A DNA stretch of 64,000 nt from the NCBI RefSeq assembly GCF_902506535.1, contig NZ_LR733824.1, positions 248,001 to 312,000 of the forward strand, read 5' to 3'. This stretch comes from Pseudomonas sp. 8Z. Its GTDB lineage: Bacteria; Pseudomonadota; Gammaproteobacteria; Pseudomonadales; Pseudomonadaceae. The stretch's first letter is position 1, and each line of letters begins with the position of its first letter. A program made the position numbers and the translations under genes. The notes under the pieces were generated by a model. It saw nothing but the letters and a program-made list of their open reading frames with translations. It was not told the DNA's origin and did no database searches. This document shows, in pieces, positions 19,315 to 31,631 of this stretch.

Positions 19315-22002
19315 TTACGTCCGTGGATCGCTCGGGCCTTGTGGTCGACAAGGGTAGCGGCGCAGGTGTTCTATCAGTTCGCGACCGGGAATCGGTTGGT
19401 CGAAGAGGTAACCCTGACCCACATCGCAGCGCTGGCGCCGCAGGAAGGCGAGTTGGGCTGGGCTCTCTATGCCCTCGGCCACGACCTTGAGTTTGAGGTT
19501 ATGGGCCATGGCTATCACCGCTGAGGTGATCTCCATGTCGTCCTGATTGTCGGGAATGTCCTTGATGAAGCTGCGGTCGATCTTGATGACGTCGATGGGG
19601 AATTTTTTCAGGTAACTGAGCGATGAATAGCCGGTGCCGAAGTCATCCATGGCCAGGGTCAAGCCCAGGCTCTTCAGGCGGCCAAGCTGGTGGCGGGTAT
19701 CATCGGTGGCTTCCAGCAGCAGGCCTTCGGTCAGCTCCAGTTCCAGCAGTTTCGGGTCGAGCTGTTCTTCGTGCAGGATGGCGGCGATGGAGCCGACCAG
19801 ATCCGGGTCGGAGAATTGCTTGGGCGACAGGTTGATCGCCACCTGCAGTTCGCCCAGGCCGATAGCCGCGATCTGCTTGCTCATGCGGCAGGCCTGGCGT
19901 ACCACCCATTTTCCGATGGGGATGATCAGCCCGGTTTCTTCGGCCACGCTGATGAACTGATCCGGGCGAATCATGCCTTTTTCCGGGTGCTGCCAGCGCA
20001 ACAGAGCTTCCATACCCACCAGTTGCCCGCTCTTGAGGCACAGCTTGGGTTGGTAGAACACGTCCAGTTCGTTCTGGGTCAGGGCGCGGCGCAGGTTGTT
20101 CTCGACGAACAGCTTGTAGTTGGCTTCGGCGTTCAGTGCCTCGGTAAATAACTGCACCTGATGTTTGCCGTTGGCCTTGGCCTTGTGCAGGGCCAGGCCT
20201 GCATGCTTCATCAGGGTTTGTGGGTCACTGCCATGTTCGGGCGTCAGGGCCAGTCCGACCGAGCCGGTAATGCTGATCAACTGGTTGTCTACGAACAGGG
20301 GTTTGTCCAGGGTCTGCAGCACTTGCTGGGCGATGCGCTGGGCGGTGTCCTGATCGCAGTTATCGAGCAGGATGGCGAATTCGTTGCTGGCAAAGCGCGC
20401 CAGGGCGCCATGCGCTCCCAGGCTGTTACGCAGACGGCGGGCGAGCGCCGCAAGCAATTTGTCACCGGTCTGGTGGCCGAGGCTATCGTTGATTCGCTTG
20501 AAGTTGTCGATGTCCACCAGCAGCAGCCCCAGTGATTGCTGGCTATTGCGTGCGAAGCGTTCTTCTAGGCTGCGGATGAAGAAGGGGCGGTTGCCCAGGT
20601 TGGTCAGGTTGTCCGTGTAGGCCAGGCGCTCGATACGCAACTGCGCGAGCTTGGCCTCGGTGATGTCTTCGTAGATGCCGATGTAGTGAGTCAGCTCACC
20701 GCTGTCACCGTACACCTTGGAAATCGACAGTTGCCCCCAGTAGGGCTCTTGATTCTTGCGGCGGCTGCGAAACTCACCTTGCCAACTGTTGTGCTCTGCC
20801 AGGCTGGAGGCGGTGTCGAACAGCAGGTCGCTGAGATTTTCCAGTGCTGGAAGCTCGGACAGGCGCTGCCCGCAGACTTCGTCGCTACTGTACAGGGTGA
20901 TGGCCGTGAAGCTGGGATTGACGTACTCCACTCGCCCGTCGCGGTCGACCAGCAGGAAGGCGCTAGCGCTTTGTTCCACGGCGCGTTGGAACAGGTTCAG
21001 CGCGTGGGTGGCGTCGCGTTTCTGCTGATTGATCAGCACCTGGGCGTACTGGTCGGCGAGCTCCCCGGCGAAGGCGATCTCATCGGCTTGCCAGGTGCGT
21101 GGTGCGCCTCGGTGCTCCAGGCAAAGCATGCCGACCACTTCGCCATCCACGCGAATGCTGGCGTCGAGTATGGAGGTGATATTTTCGGCGTCGAGATAGC
21201 TGCTGGCCAGTTCGCGGGTGCGGGGATCCAGGCGGGCGTTCTGGGCGTCGATGACTCGCCCGCTTTGCAGGGCTTTAAGGTAAATCGGGAAGCTGCGTAT
21301 ATCGAAATGACGCAGACGCTCATGGCGGTTGAGGTCGGCCCGATAGAGCGTGACTGACTCGATGTTCTGCTGATTGATGCGCCAGATACCCGCCTGGGCT
21401 ATGCCATAGGTTTCGCAGGCCGCTTGAGTGATGAGCTCGGCGGCTTCACGCAGTGGTTCAGAGGACAGGTAGCGTTGTCTGGCCAGGCGGACGATCAAGG
21501 CCTGACGACTACGCGCGCGGGCCAGGTAATCCTGTTGTTCCTGTGGCGTGTAGTGCCTCTCGTTGAACGCTCTTTGCGTGTGATCGAGAATCGCGCGCTC
21601 GGCGCCATGCTCGTTAGCGAGCAATAGATAGCCGCGCAGCAATTGGCGGCTACGCTGTTTGAAGGGCTCACCGACCTCCAGCAATGTGAGTGGGCCGCGC
21701 GGGGTATGCAGGGTGTAGTGCACGACATAGTGCGGGTTGCTTAACAACTGCTGCTGGATGGCGTCGTGCAGTTCATAACGTGCCTCCGGCTCCATCAGGC
21801 TGGCATAAGGGGCATCGATCAGTGCGCAGAGTTCGGTTGCACTCACCCCTAGCGCCCGCTCGCAAGCGGGGTCGAGAAATAACATGGCCCAGCTTGGCTC
21901 GTTCAAGCGCTCGAAACGCAGCATCCCGAGCCGCGAGGGCACTGGCAACTGCGTCACAACCTCGGCTGCCAGGCGATTACCGGCATCGGGATGACTTTTC
22001 AT
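19315..22002 (-). CDS. dipA: Cyclic-di-GMP phosphodiesterase DipA-like (PAS-GAF-PAS-GGDEF-EAL)
   Basis: An 895-residue soluble sensor enzyme. In order: an N-terminal PAS-like region (about 15-130), a GAF domain (170-325), a PAS domain (340-455), a GGDEF domain (460-620) and an EAL domain (630-885). The GGDEF site reads ASNEF (538-542), so cyclase activity should be lost. The EAL site is intact ([38 protein letters not shown]), as is [10 protein letters not shown]. It should degrade c-di-GMP. Domain order and msrA neighbour match what I recall for P. aeruginosa DipA (PA5017), needed for biofilm dispersal and chemotaxis. The upstream 130 bp are shared with a divergent small exported protein. 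Confidence 0.9.
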   Translation of the reverse strand: MKSHPDAGNRLAAEVVTQLPVPSRLGMLRFERLNEPSWAMLFLDPACERALGVSATELCALIDAPYASLMEPEARYELHDAIQQQLLSNPHYVVHYTLHTPRGPLTLLEVGEPFKQRSRQLLRGYLLLANEHGAERAILDHTQRAFNERHYTPQEQQDYLARARSRQALIVRLARQRYLSSEPLREAAELITQAACETYGIAQAGIWRINQQNIESVTLYRADLNRHERLRHFDIRSFPIYLKALQSGRVIDAQNARLDPRTRELASSYLDAENITSILDASIRVDGEVVGMLCLEHRGAPRTWQADEIAFAGELADQYAQVLINQQKRDATHALNLFQRAVEQSASAFLLVDRDGRVEYVNPSFTAITLYSSDEVCGQRLSELPALENLSDLLFDTASSLAEHNSWQGEFRSRRKNQEPYWGQLSISKVYGDSGELTHYIGIYEDITEAKLAQLRIERLAYTDNLTNLGNRPFFIRSLEERFARNSQQSLGLLLVDIDNFKRINDSLGHQTGDKLLAALARRLRNSLGAHGALARFASNEFAILLDNCDQDTAQRIAQQVLQTLDKPLFVDNQLISITGSVGLALTPEHGSDPQTLMKHAGLALHKAKANGKHQVQLFTEALNAEANYKLFVENNLRRALTQNELDVFYQPKLCLKSGQLVGMEALLRWQHPEKGMIRPDQFISVAEETGLIIPIGKWVVRQACRMSKQIAAIGLGELQVAINLSPKQFSDPDLVGSIAAILHEEQLDPKLLELELTEGLLLEATDDTRHQLGRLKSLGLTLAMDDFGTGYSSLSYLKKFPIDVIKIDRSFIKDIPDNQDDMEITSAVIAMAHNLKLKVVAEGIESPAQLAFLRRQRCDVGQGYLFDQPIPGRELIEHLRRYPCRPQGPSDPRT

Positions 22003-22132
22003 TAGGCGGTGGGCTTCCAGTATGCTGGCCTGGTGAGCTGAGGGCGCATTTGCTGCAAGGCTTGAAGGCTATTGCGGCATATGCACCAGCCCCGGCTCGG
22101 GCCTACTTCACTACAGCGTTCGGCAAGGGTGC

Positions 22133-22651
22133 ATGATGCAATCGTTACTGACAAGAAAACTCATGGTGTTGACGCTGCTGGTCACGTTTTTTTCTGCAGT
22201 CGCTGCTGCCGACGGTGTGCAGGGTGATGAGCAGGCGGCCTATCTGAGTGAGCTTAAACGGCTGTACTTGACGACTGATGAGCGCCAGGCCTTGTTGGCG
22301 CATAGCAATGCCCTGCTCGATACCTATGCTTTGCGCGCTGCTTATCAGGTCGGCCAGGCGCAGCGAGGCGATCTTTCGTATCGCTTGCGGGCGGGGGCGT
22401 CAGGCGAGCTGATCTTGCGCGAAGAGGTGCGTGAGGACCAGGCTGCGGCGGTGAGTGTGCGCAACCGCCACCTCTCGGTCTTCGGGCTTGACCCCTATAT
22501 TCACTACCAGTGCCCGCCGGGTGGTATTCGTTGCATCTTGCTCGACCCTCGCGATGGTCAGCCGCTGTTGACCATCGTGCGTGATCACGAGGGTGCTGCC
22601 GAATTGGCTAAGGCCCTGAGTTTTCTGATCCGCAACCTGCAGAAAGGCTGA
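22133..22651 (+). CDS. Small exported hypothetical protein
   Basis: A 172-residue protein with a clear signal peptide (basic MMQSLLTRK, hydrophobic LMVLTLLVTFFSAV, cleavage after AAA-DG). The mature part is about 145 residues, with two cysteines in HYQCPPGGIRCILLDP that could form a disulfide in the periplasm. I do not recognise the family. Two ATGs in a row (22133, 22136) are possible starts; AAGG lies four or seven bases before them. It diverges from dipA and runs into a strong terminator shared with aceF. Confidence 0.7.
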   Translation: MMQSLLTRKLMVLTLLVTFFSAVAAADGVQGDEQAAYLSELKRLYLTTDERQALLAHSNALLDTYALRAAYQVGQAQRGDLSYRLRAGASGELILREEVREDQAAAVSVRNRHLSVFGLDPYIHYQCPPGGIRCILLDPRDGQPLLTIVRDHEGAAELAKALSFLIRNLQKG

Positions 22652-22666
22652 GCCTTTTGCGGGCAT

Positions 22667-22695
22667 AAAAAACCCGCCGGTGAAGGCGGGTTTTT
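22667..22695. terminator. Bidirectional intrinsic terminator
   Basis: AAAAAACCCGCC, GGTGAA, GGCGGGTTTTT: an 8-bp GC-rich stem with an A run before it and a T run after it, so it works on both strands. It separates the rightward exported-protein gene from the leftward aceEF operon. Confidence 0.9.
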
Positions 22696-22722
22696 GTTCT
22701 ACCGGTCAGCGCAGCAAGGCAC

Positions 22723-24696
22723 TTACAGCAGGATGGTGCGGATGTCCGCCAGCACCTGCGACAGGCGCTGAGTGAAGCGCGCAGCAGCAGCGCCGTTGAT
22801 CACACGGTGATCATAGGACAGCGACAGCGGCAGCATCAGCTTGGGCTGGAAGGCCTTGCCGTCCCAGACCGGCTGCATGGTCGCCTTGCTGACACCGAGG
22901 ATCGCCACTTCCGGCGCGTTGACGATCGGCGTGAAGCCGGTGCCGCCAATGTGGCCGAGGCTGGAGATGGTGAAGCAGGCGCCCTGCATGTCGTCAGCCG
23001 AAAGCTTCTTCTTGCGTGCCTTGTCGGCCAGCTCGGCGGCTTCGGCTGCCAGTTGCAGCAGGCTCTTCTGATCGACGTTCTTGATCACCGGCACCAGCAG
23101 GCCGTCCGGCGTATCGACGGCGAAGCCGATGTGCACGTACTTCTTGCGGATGATCGCCTTGCCGCTCGGCGCCAGCGAACTGTTGAAGTCCGGCAGCTCC
23201 TTGAGCAGGTGTGCGCAGGATTTGAGCAGCAGCGGCAGCACGGTCAGTTTGACGCCAGCCTTCTCGGCTACGGCCTTCTGTGCGACGCGGAAGGCTTCCA
23301 GGTCGGTGATGTCGGCCGAATCGAACTGAGTCACGTGCGGCACGTTGAGCCAGCTACGGTGCAGGTTGGCGGCGCCGACCTGCATCAGGCGGGTCATCGG
23401 TACTTCTTCGATTTCGCCGAACTTGCTGAAGTCCACCGTCGGGATTGGCGGGATGCCCGCGCCGCCTGTAGTAGCAGTGGCCGCCGCTGCGGCGGGTGCC
23501 GCCTTGGCTTTCTGCATCATGGCTTTGACGTAGGCCTGCACGTCTTCCTTGAGGATGCGACCTTTCGGGCCTGTGCCGGTGATATCCGCCAGATCGACGC
23601 CGAAGTCGCGGGCAGTCAGACGCACGGCCGGGCCAGCATGCACCTTGGCGCGGTCACGCTTGGGCGCATTGGCCGGGTCGGCGGCAGCAGCGGACAGCGA
23701 GGCGATGGCGCGTACTTCTGCGGCCACTTGCGGCGCGGCGCCTTCCGGTACGCGATGGACTTCCTGGCTGGGAGCCGCGGCTGCGGGGGCAGCACCTGCG
23801 ACTTTCAGCTTGAGGATCAGGTCGCCAGTCCCCACTTCATCGTTCAGTTGCACGTGCAAGGCTTCCACCACACCGGCAGCCGGCGCTGGGATCTCCATGG
23901 AGGCCTTGTCGGACTCCAGGGTGATCAGCGACTGATCGGCTTCGATGGTGTCACCGACCTTGACCATGACTTCGATGATCTTGACCTTGCCGTCGGTGCC
24001 GATGTCCGGCACGTGCACGTCCTGCACGCTGCTGCCTGTCGGCGCAGCCGCTGGGGTCGGTGCCGCTGCTGGCGCAGCTTCTGCCTTCGGTGCGGCAGCT
24101 TGAGCCGGAGCGGCAGCCGGTGCGGCTCCTTCGACTTTGAGCTTGAGGATCAGGTCGCCGGTGCCGATTTCATCGTCCAGCTTGACCTGCACCGACTCCA
24201 CCACACCCGCAGCCGGTGCGGGGATCTCCATGGAGGCCTTGTCGGACTCCAGGGTGATCAGCGACTGATCGGCTTCGATGCGGTCACCGGCCTTGACCAT
24301 CACTTCGATGACCTTGACCTTGCCGTCGGTGCCGATGTCCGGCACGTGCACGTCCTGCACGCTGCTGCTGGTTGCGGCAGCGGCAGGCGCGGCGGCCGGA
24401 GCAGCCGCTTGCGGGGCTTCGGCAGGGACGGCTTCGGCTTTCGGCGCAGGCGCGGCTTGCGCAGCACCTTCGACTTCCAGAACCAGCAGCTCGTCGCCTT
24501 CTTTCAGGCGGTCGCCGATTTTGACTTTCAGCTCTTTGATGACGCCGGCCTTGGGCGAGGGCACCTCCATGGAGGCCTTGTCGGACTCCAGGGTCAGGAT
24601 GCTCTGGTCGGCTTCGACACGGTCGCCGACCTTGACCAGCAGTTCGATTACCTCGCCTTCACCGCCGAGGTCGGGTACGCGAATCAGTTCACTCAT
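22723..24696 (-). CDS. aceF: Pyruvate dehydrogenase E2, dihydrolipoamide acetyltransferase
   Basis: A 657-residue E2 core subunit. Three lipoyl domains lie at about 1-75, 115-190 and 230-305, each with the lipoylated lysine in ESDKAS, joined by Ala/Pro linkers. The peripheral-subunit-binding domain is at about 350-390 (AVRLTARDFGVDLADI), and the acetyltransferase domain follows from about 430 with DHRVINGAAAARF. The Asn after HRVI, instead of Asp, is also known in Azotobacter E2p and is not a defect. It moves acetyl from lipoate to CoA. The start follows GAGGAG and lies 11 bp after the aceE stop. Lipoyl domains 2 and 3 are nearly identical in DNA (see findings). Confidence 0.97.
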   Translation of the reverse strand: MSELIRVPDLGGEGEVIELLVKVGDRVEADQSILTLESDKASMEVPSPKAGVIKELKVKIGDRLKEGDELLVLEVEGAAQAAPAPKAEAVPAEAPQAAAPAAAPAAAATSSSVQDVHVPDIGTDGKVKVIEVMVKAGDRIEADQSLITLESDKASMEIPAPAAGVVESVQVKLDDEIGTGDLILKLKVEGAAPAAAPAQAAAPKAEAAPAAAPTPAAAPTGSSVQDVHVPDIGTDGKVKIIEVMVKVGDTIEADQSLITLESDKASMEIPAPAAGVVEALHVQLNDEVGTGDLILKLKVAGAAPAAAAPSQEVHRVPEGAAPQVAAEVRAIASLSAAAADPANAPKRDRAKVHAGPAVRLTARDFGVDLADITGTGPKGRILKEDVQAYVKAMMQKAKAAPAAAAATATTGGAGIPPIPTVDFSKFGEIEEVPMTRLMQVGAANLHRSWLNVPHVTQFDSADITDLEAFRVAQKAVAEKAGVKLTVLPLLLKSCAHLLKELPDFNSSLAPSGKAIIRKKYVHIGFAVDTPDGLLVPVIKNVDQKSLLQLAAEAAELADKARKKKLSADDMQGACFTISSLGHIGGTGFTPIVNAPEVAILGVSKATMQPVWDGKAFQPKLMLPLSLSYDHRVINGAAAARFTQRLSQVLADIRTILL

Positions 24697-24707
24697 CGCT
24701 ACGCTCC

Positions 24708-27353
<2,646 letters not shown>

Positions 27354-27464
27354 GGCTTGCTCCAGAGCGGAAAGGCTTCCAGAATCGGAGGCCAGTGGGT
27401 CTCGCCGACTTTTTGGGTGGGCGAGCTGAATTCTTGGATTTACCGGGGGTAGAGCCGGTCGGCG

Positions 27465-27479
27465 TGTAGTTTTACTACA
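27465..27479. promoter_or_regulatory. Operator-like palindrome 1 (TGTAGT-TTT-ACTACA)
   Basis: A perfect 6-bp inverted repeat with a 3-base spacer, in the 268-bp region between divergent aceE and glnE, 112 bp before the aceE start. Its core GTAGT-N3-ACTAC recurs at 27519-27531. Size and symmetry suit a GntR-type (PdhR/FadR-like) dimer; that is inference. Confidence 0.6.
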
Positions 27480-27518
27480 TTTCGACGGCAGATTCAGCTC
27501 TCCCGGCACATTTCGTTA

Positions 27519-27531
27519 GTAGTGACACTAC
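27519..27531. promoter_or_regulatory. Operator-like palindrome 2 (GTAGT-GAC-ACTAC)
   Basis: Second copy of GTAGT-N3-ACTAC, with a different spacer and otherwise identical half-sites. Its centre (27525) is 53 bp from that of the first copy (27472), close to five helical turns, so two dimers would face the same side. It lies 90 bp before the glnE start. Confidence 0.6.
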
Positions 27532-27621
27532 GCTGAGCTACGCCGCATGCCGTGAATTTCAAGCGGCAGCAGGATCTTGGAGATCCCGACGAGCGGCTGG
27601 CGGCCCGCAAAAGGATAGACC

Positions 27622-30564
27622 ATGAGCCTGCCTGTACTGCTCGACTTACCTGCCTCTGTTGCATCCATCTTTGAACGTGCCGAGCAGTTTCTTGCCGCCG
27701 CCCTCGCGGATAATTCCGCGTGGCAGGCGCAATGGCGTGCCTGGCCGAGCGAGCGTCAGGCGGCCTGGCGACGTGTGGCGGCGCTCAGCGACTTCGTTGC
27801 TGAACACGCGGCGCGTGACCCCGGCATGTTTATCGAACTGGCAGAGTCTGGCCAGTTGGAGCGCCCTCTGGCGCCTGGCGAGTTGCGTGCGCAACTGTCT
27901 GAGCGGCTGGCCGAGTGCGCCGATGAAGACGCGCTGGGGCGTTGCCTGCGGCGTTTCCGCAATCGTCAGCAACTGCGCATCATCTGGCGCGACTTCAGCC
28001 GTCAGGCCGTGCTGGCGGAAACCTGCCGCGATCTGTCCGATCTGGCCGATGCCTGTATCGATCTGGCCTATCACTGGCTCTATCCACGTCATTGCGCGCA
28101 GTTCGGTACGCCGACTGGTCGGCGCAGTGGTCGGCCCCAGCACATGGTCATCCTCGGCATGGGCAAGCTTGGGGCGCACGAGCTGAACCTGTCCTCGGAC
28201 ATCGACCTGATTTTCGGCTACCCGGAGGGTGGAGAGACCGAGGGCGTGAAGCGCCCGCTGGACAACCAGGAGTTCTTCATTCGCCTGGGGCAGAGGCTGA
28301 TCAAGGCGCTGGATGCCATCACCGTCGATGGCTTCGTGTTTCGCACCGACATGCGCCTGCGTCCTTATGGCTCATCCGGTGCGTTGGTGTTCAGCTTCAA
28401 TGCGCTGGAGCAGTACTACCAGGATCAAGGCCGCGACTGGGAGCGCTACGCCATGATCAAGGCGCGCGTGGTCGGCGGTGATCAGGCCGCCGGTGCCGAG
28501 CTGCTGGAGATGCTGAGGCCCTTCGTCTATCGCCGTTATCTGGACTTCTCCGCCATCGAGGCGCTACGTGCGATGAAGCTGCTGATCCAGCAGGAAGTGC
28601 GGCGCAAGGGCATGAGCGAGAACATCAAGCTCGGGGCGGGCGGCATCCGCGAGATCGAGTTCATCGCCCAGGCTTTCCAGCTCATTCACGGCGGGCGTGA
28701 TCTCAGCCTGCAGCAGCGGCCGCTGCTCAAGGTGCTGACCACTCTGGAAGGGCAGGGCTACCTGCCGCCCGCCGTGGTCGCCGAGATGAAGGAGGGCTAC
28801 GAATTCCTCCGTTACACCGAGCACGCCCTGCAAGGCATCGGCGACCGGCAGACACAGATGTTGCCGGCCGACGCGCAGGATCAGGCGCGCGTGGCGGCGA
28901 TCATGGGTTTTGCCGACTGGGCGAGCTTCCATGAGCGCTTGATGTACTGGCGTGGGCGTATCGAGTGGCACTTCCAGCAGGTGATTGCTGACCCTGACGA
29001 GGATGATGAGCAGGTCGGGGAGGCCGGTGCTGGCGCCGAGTGGCTGCCCTTGTGGCAGGGCGCGCTGGATGAGGAAGCAGCGTTGCAGCAGTTGCTGGAG
29101 GCCGGTTTTGCCGAGGCTTCGGTGGCTTACCGGCGCTTGCTGGATTTGCGTAATGGCCCGCAAGTGCGCGCCATGCAGCGTCTGGGGCGCGAGCGGTTGG
29201 ATGCTTTCATTCCGCGCCTGCTGGCGCAGACGGTCGAGCATGGCAAGCCTGATCTGGTGTTGGAGCGTGTGCTGCCATTGGTGGAGAAGGTGGCGCGGCG
29301 TTCGGCCTATCTGGTGCTGCTGAGCGAGAACCCGGGCGCGTTGGAGCGACTGATCACGCTCTGCGCTGCCAGCCCCTGGATTGCCGAGCAAATTGCCCGT
29401 TACCCGCTACTGCTCGACGAACTGCTTAATGAAGGGCGCCTCTATTCGCCGCCGTTGGCGCCGGAACTGGCGGCTGAATTGCGTGAGCGCTTGATCCGCA
29501 TTCCAGAAGAAGATCTGGAGCAGCAGATGGAGGCGCTGCGGCATTTCAAGCTGGCGCACAGCCTGCGCGTGGCAGCTTCGGAGATCGCCGGTACATTGCC
29601 GTTGATGAAGGTCTCGGACTATCTCACCTGGCTGGCCGAGGCGATTCTCGATCAGGTGCTGGCACTGGCCTGGCAGCATACGGTGCAGCGTCATGGACGC
29701 CCGCTGCGTGCCGACGGTACACCCTGTGACCCGGATTTCATTATTGTCGGTTACGGCAAGGTCGGGGGTTTGGAATTTGGCCATGGCTCGGACCTGGATT
29801 TGGTCTTTATTCATGACGGTGACCCGCAGGCCGAAACCGATGGGCCCAAGCCGATCGATGGCGCACAATTCTTCACCCGCCTGGGGCAGCGCATCATTCA
29901 CCTGCTGACGGCTCAGACAACTTCCGGCGCCCTTTATGAAGTGGACATGCGCCTGCGACCATCGGGCGCGGCCGGTTTGCTCGTCAGCTCGCTCGGCGCC
30001 TTCCAGCGCTATCAGGAGAACGAGGCCTGGACCTGGGAGCATCAGGCTTTGGTGCGCGCGCGGGTGCTGGTCGGCTGCCAGCGTCTGGCCGGGGAATTTG
30101 CCCGTGTGCGCGCCGAAGTGCTGGGGCGCCAACGTGACATCGAGGCGCTGCGCGTTGAAGTCAGCGATATGCGGGCGAAGATGCGCGACAACCTCGGCAC
30201 GCGCGCAACCGTTGCCGGTACCGGGGCGAACGCCTTTGATGCCGCGTCCTCCTTCGATCTGAAGCAGGATGCCGGTGGTATCGTCGATATTGAATTTATG
30301 GTGCAATACGCGGCCCTGGCCTGGTCGTGGCAACATCCGCAACTGCTTGAATTCACCGATAACATCCGCATTCTGGAAGGTCTGGAGCGGGTCGGTTTGA
30401 TGACGGCCGAGGATGCGGGCCTGCTGCGTGAGGTGTACAAGATTTATCGCTCGGCGGCGCACCGTCAGGCACTGCAGAAGCAGCCTGGGGTGGTGCCGGG
30501 TGATCAGTTTCAGGACGAGCGCCGTGCGGTCATGCGCCTATGGCGAAAACTGCAACTGGGTTGA
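27622..30564 (+). CDS. glnE: Glutamine synthetase adenylyltransferase/deadenylase
   Basis: A 980-residue bifunctional enzyme. The N-terminal nucleotidyltransferase domain (deadenylylation) has GMGKLGAHELNLSSDIDLIF; the C-terminal one (adenylylation) has GYGKVGGLEFGHGSDLDLVF, each followed by helical PII-response domains (FIRLGQRLIKALDAIT; FFTRLGQRIIHLLTAQT). It attaches AMP to glutamine synthetase when nitrogen is plentiful and removes it when scarce, under PII control. Length matches the family (E. coli 946). The start follows AAAGGATAGACC. It diverges from aceE and is followed 60 bp later by ilvE. Confidence 0.97.
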   Translation: MSLPVLLDLPASVASIFERAEQFLAAALADNSAWQAQWRAWPSERQAAWRRVAALSDFVAEHAARDPGMFIELAESGQLERPLAPGELRAQLSERLAECADEDALGRCLRRFRNRQQLRIIWRDFSRQAVLAETCRDLSDLADACIDLAYHWLYPRHCAQFGTPTGRRSGRPQHMVILGMGKLGAHELNLSSDIDLIFGYPEGGETEGVKRPLDNQEFFIRLGQRLIKALDAITVDGFVFRTDMRLRPYGSSGALVFSFNALEQYYQDQGRDWERYAMIKARVVGGDQAAGAELLEMLRPFVYRRYLDFSAIEALRAMKLLIQQEVRRKGMSENIKLGAGGIREIEFIAQAFQLIHGGRDLSLQQRPLLKVLTTLEGQGYLPPAVVAEMKEGYEFLRYTEHALQGIGDRQTQMLPADAQDQARVAAIMGFADWASFHERLMYWRGRIEWHFQQVIADPDEDDEQVGEAGAGAEWLPLWQGALDEEAALQQLLEAGFAEASVAYRRLLDLRNGPQVRAMQRLGRERLDAFIPRLLAQTVEHGKPDLVLERVLPLVEKVARRSAYLVLLSENPGALERLITLCAASPWIAEQIARYPLLLDELLNEGRLYSPPLAPELAAELRERLIRIPEEDLEQQMEALRHFKLAHSLRVAASEIAGTLPLMKVSDYLTWLAEAILDQVLALAWQHTVQRHGRPLRADGTPCDPDFIIVGYGKVGGLEFGHGSDLDLVFIHDGDPQAETDGPKPIDGAQFFTRLGQRIIHLLTAQTTSGALYEVDMRLRPSGAAGLLVSSLGAFQRYQENEAWTWEHQALVRARVLVGCQRLAGEFARVRAEVLGRQRDIEALRVEVSDMRAKMRDNLGTRATVAGTGANAFDAASSFDLKQDAGGIVDIEFMVQYAALAWSWQHPQLLEFTDNIRILEGLERVGLMTAEDAGLLREVYKIYRSAAHRQALQKQPGVVPGDQFQDERRAVMRLWRKLQLG

Positions 30565-30624
30565 ATGAAAGGGGCTCAGCCCCAAGCAAGATCGAACCGC
30601 GAAGCGAATTGAGGAGCAGGCAAG

Positions 30625-31548
30625 ATGTCGATGTCCGACCGTGATGGCGTGATCTGGTACGACGGTAAACTGGTGCCGTGGCGCGAGGCCAACACCCATG
30701 TACTGACCCATACCCTGCACTACGGCATGGGCGTTTTCGAAGGCGTACGTGCCTACAACACCCCGGACGGCACCGCGATCTTCCGTCTGCAGGCGCACAC
30801 CGACCGCCTGTTCGACTCCGCGCATATCTTCAATATGCAGATCCCCTACACCAAGGAAGAGATCAACGAAGCACAGCGCGCCGCCGTCCGTGAAAACGGC
30901 CTGGAAAGCGCCTACCTGCGCCCGATGGTGTTCTTCGGCAGCGAAGGCATGGGCCTGCGCGCCGCCGGTCTGAAGGTGCACGTGATCGTCGCCGCCTGGC
31001 ACTGGGGTGCCTATATGGGCGAAGAGGCGCTGGAGGCCGGCATCAAGGTGCGTACCAGCTCCTACACTCGCCACCACGTCAATATCGCCATGACCCGCGC
31101 TAAGGCCAACGGTAACTACATCAACTCGATGCTGGCCCTGCAGGAAGCCATCTCTGGCGGCGCCGACGAGGCCATGCTGCTGGACCCGGAAGGCTACGTG
31201 GCCGAAGGCTCCGGCGAGAACATCTTCCTGGTCAAAGACGGCGTGGTGTACACCCCGGAAGTGACGTCCTGCCTCAACGGCATCACGCGTAGCACTGTTC
31301 TCACTCTGGCTGCCGAGCACGGCATCAAAGTGGTCGAGAAGCGCATCACCCGTGACGAGGTGTACATCGCCGACGAAGCCTTCTTCACCGGCACTGCCGC
31401 TGAAGTTACGCCGATTCGTGAGGTCGATGGCCGCAAGATCGGCGCCGGTCGTCGTGGCCCGGTCACCGAGAAATTGCAGAAAGCCTATTTCGACCTGGTG
31501 ACCGGTAAAACCAGTGGTCACGCTGAATGGCGTACGCTGGTTAAATAA
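30625..31548 (+). CDS. ilvE: Branched-chain amino acid aminotransferase
   Basis: A 307-residue class IV PLP aminotransferase. HYGMGVFEGVRAY near the N-terminus and EGSGENIFLVKDG in the second half are family signatures; the PLP Schiff-base lysine is in MTRAKANGNYINS. It catalyses the last step of Val, Leu and Ile synthesis and the first step of their breakdown, with 2-oxoglutarate/glutamate. The start follows AGGAG. It is the last metabolic gene before the LPS core genes and may be co-transcribed with glnE and waaF, though a repeat lies before waaF. Confidence 0.96.
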   Translation: MSMSDRDGVIWYDGKLVPWREANTHVLTHTLHYGMGVFEGVRAYNTPDGTAIFRLQAHTDRLFDSAHIFNMQIPYTKEEINEAQRAAVRENGLESAYLRPMVFFGSEGMGLRAAGLKVHVIVAAWHWGAYMGEEALEAGIKVRTSSYTRHHVNIAMTRAKANGNYINSMLALQEAISGGADEAMLLDPEGYVAEGSGENIFLVKDGVVYTPEVTSCLNGITRSTVLTLAAEHGIKVVEKRITRDEVYIADEAFFTGTAAEVTPIREVDGRKIGAGRRGPVTEKLQKAYFDLVTGKTSGHAEWRTLVK

Positions 31549-31552
31549 GTCG

Positions 31553-31624
31553 CAGCCACAAGCTGCAAGCTTCAAGTGGCCCGAGCTGCTTTGGCTTGCA
31601 GCTCGTGGCTTGGCGCTTGAGGCT
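31553..31624. repeat. Intergenic CTGCAAGCTTCAAG repeat, copy 2
   Basis: CCACAAGCTGCAAGCTTCAAG...GCTTGCAGCTCGTGGC folds back on itself and shares words with the runs at 12997-13044 and 58051-58130. It fills the gap between ilvE and waaF and ends just before the waaF start. Confidence 0.55.
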
Positions 31625-31631
31625 GTCCTTG

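Noticed and set aside
22723-24696. Asn instead of Asp in the AceF active-site motif (HRVING)
   Set aside because: Azotobacter E2p has the same Asn as a working catalytic residue; it is normal for this lineage, not a broken gene.
27354-27509. A 52-residue N-terminal extension of AceE
   Set aside because: It would span the operator-like palindrome region and lacks a ribosome site; the internal ATG at 27351-27353 has GGAG and the family N-terminus.
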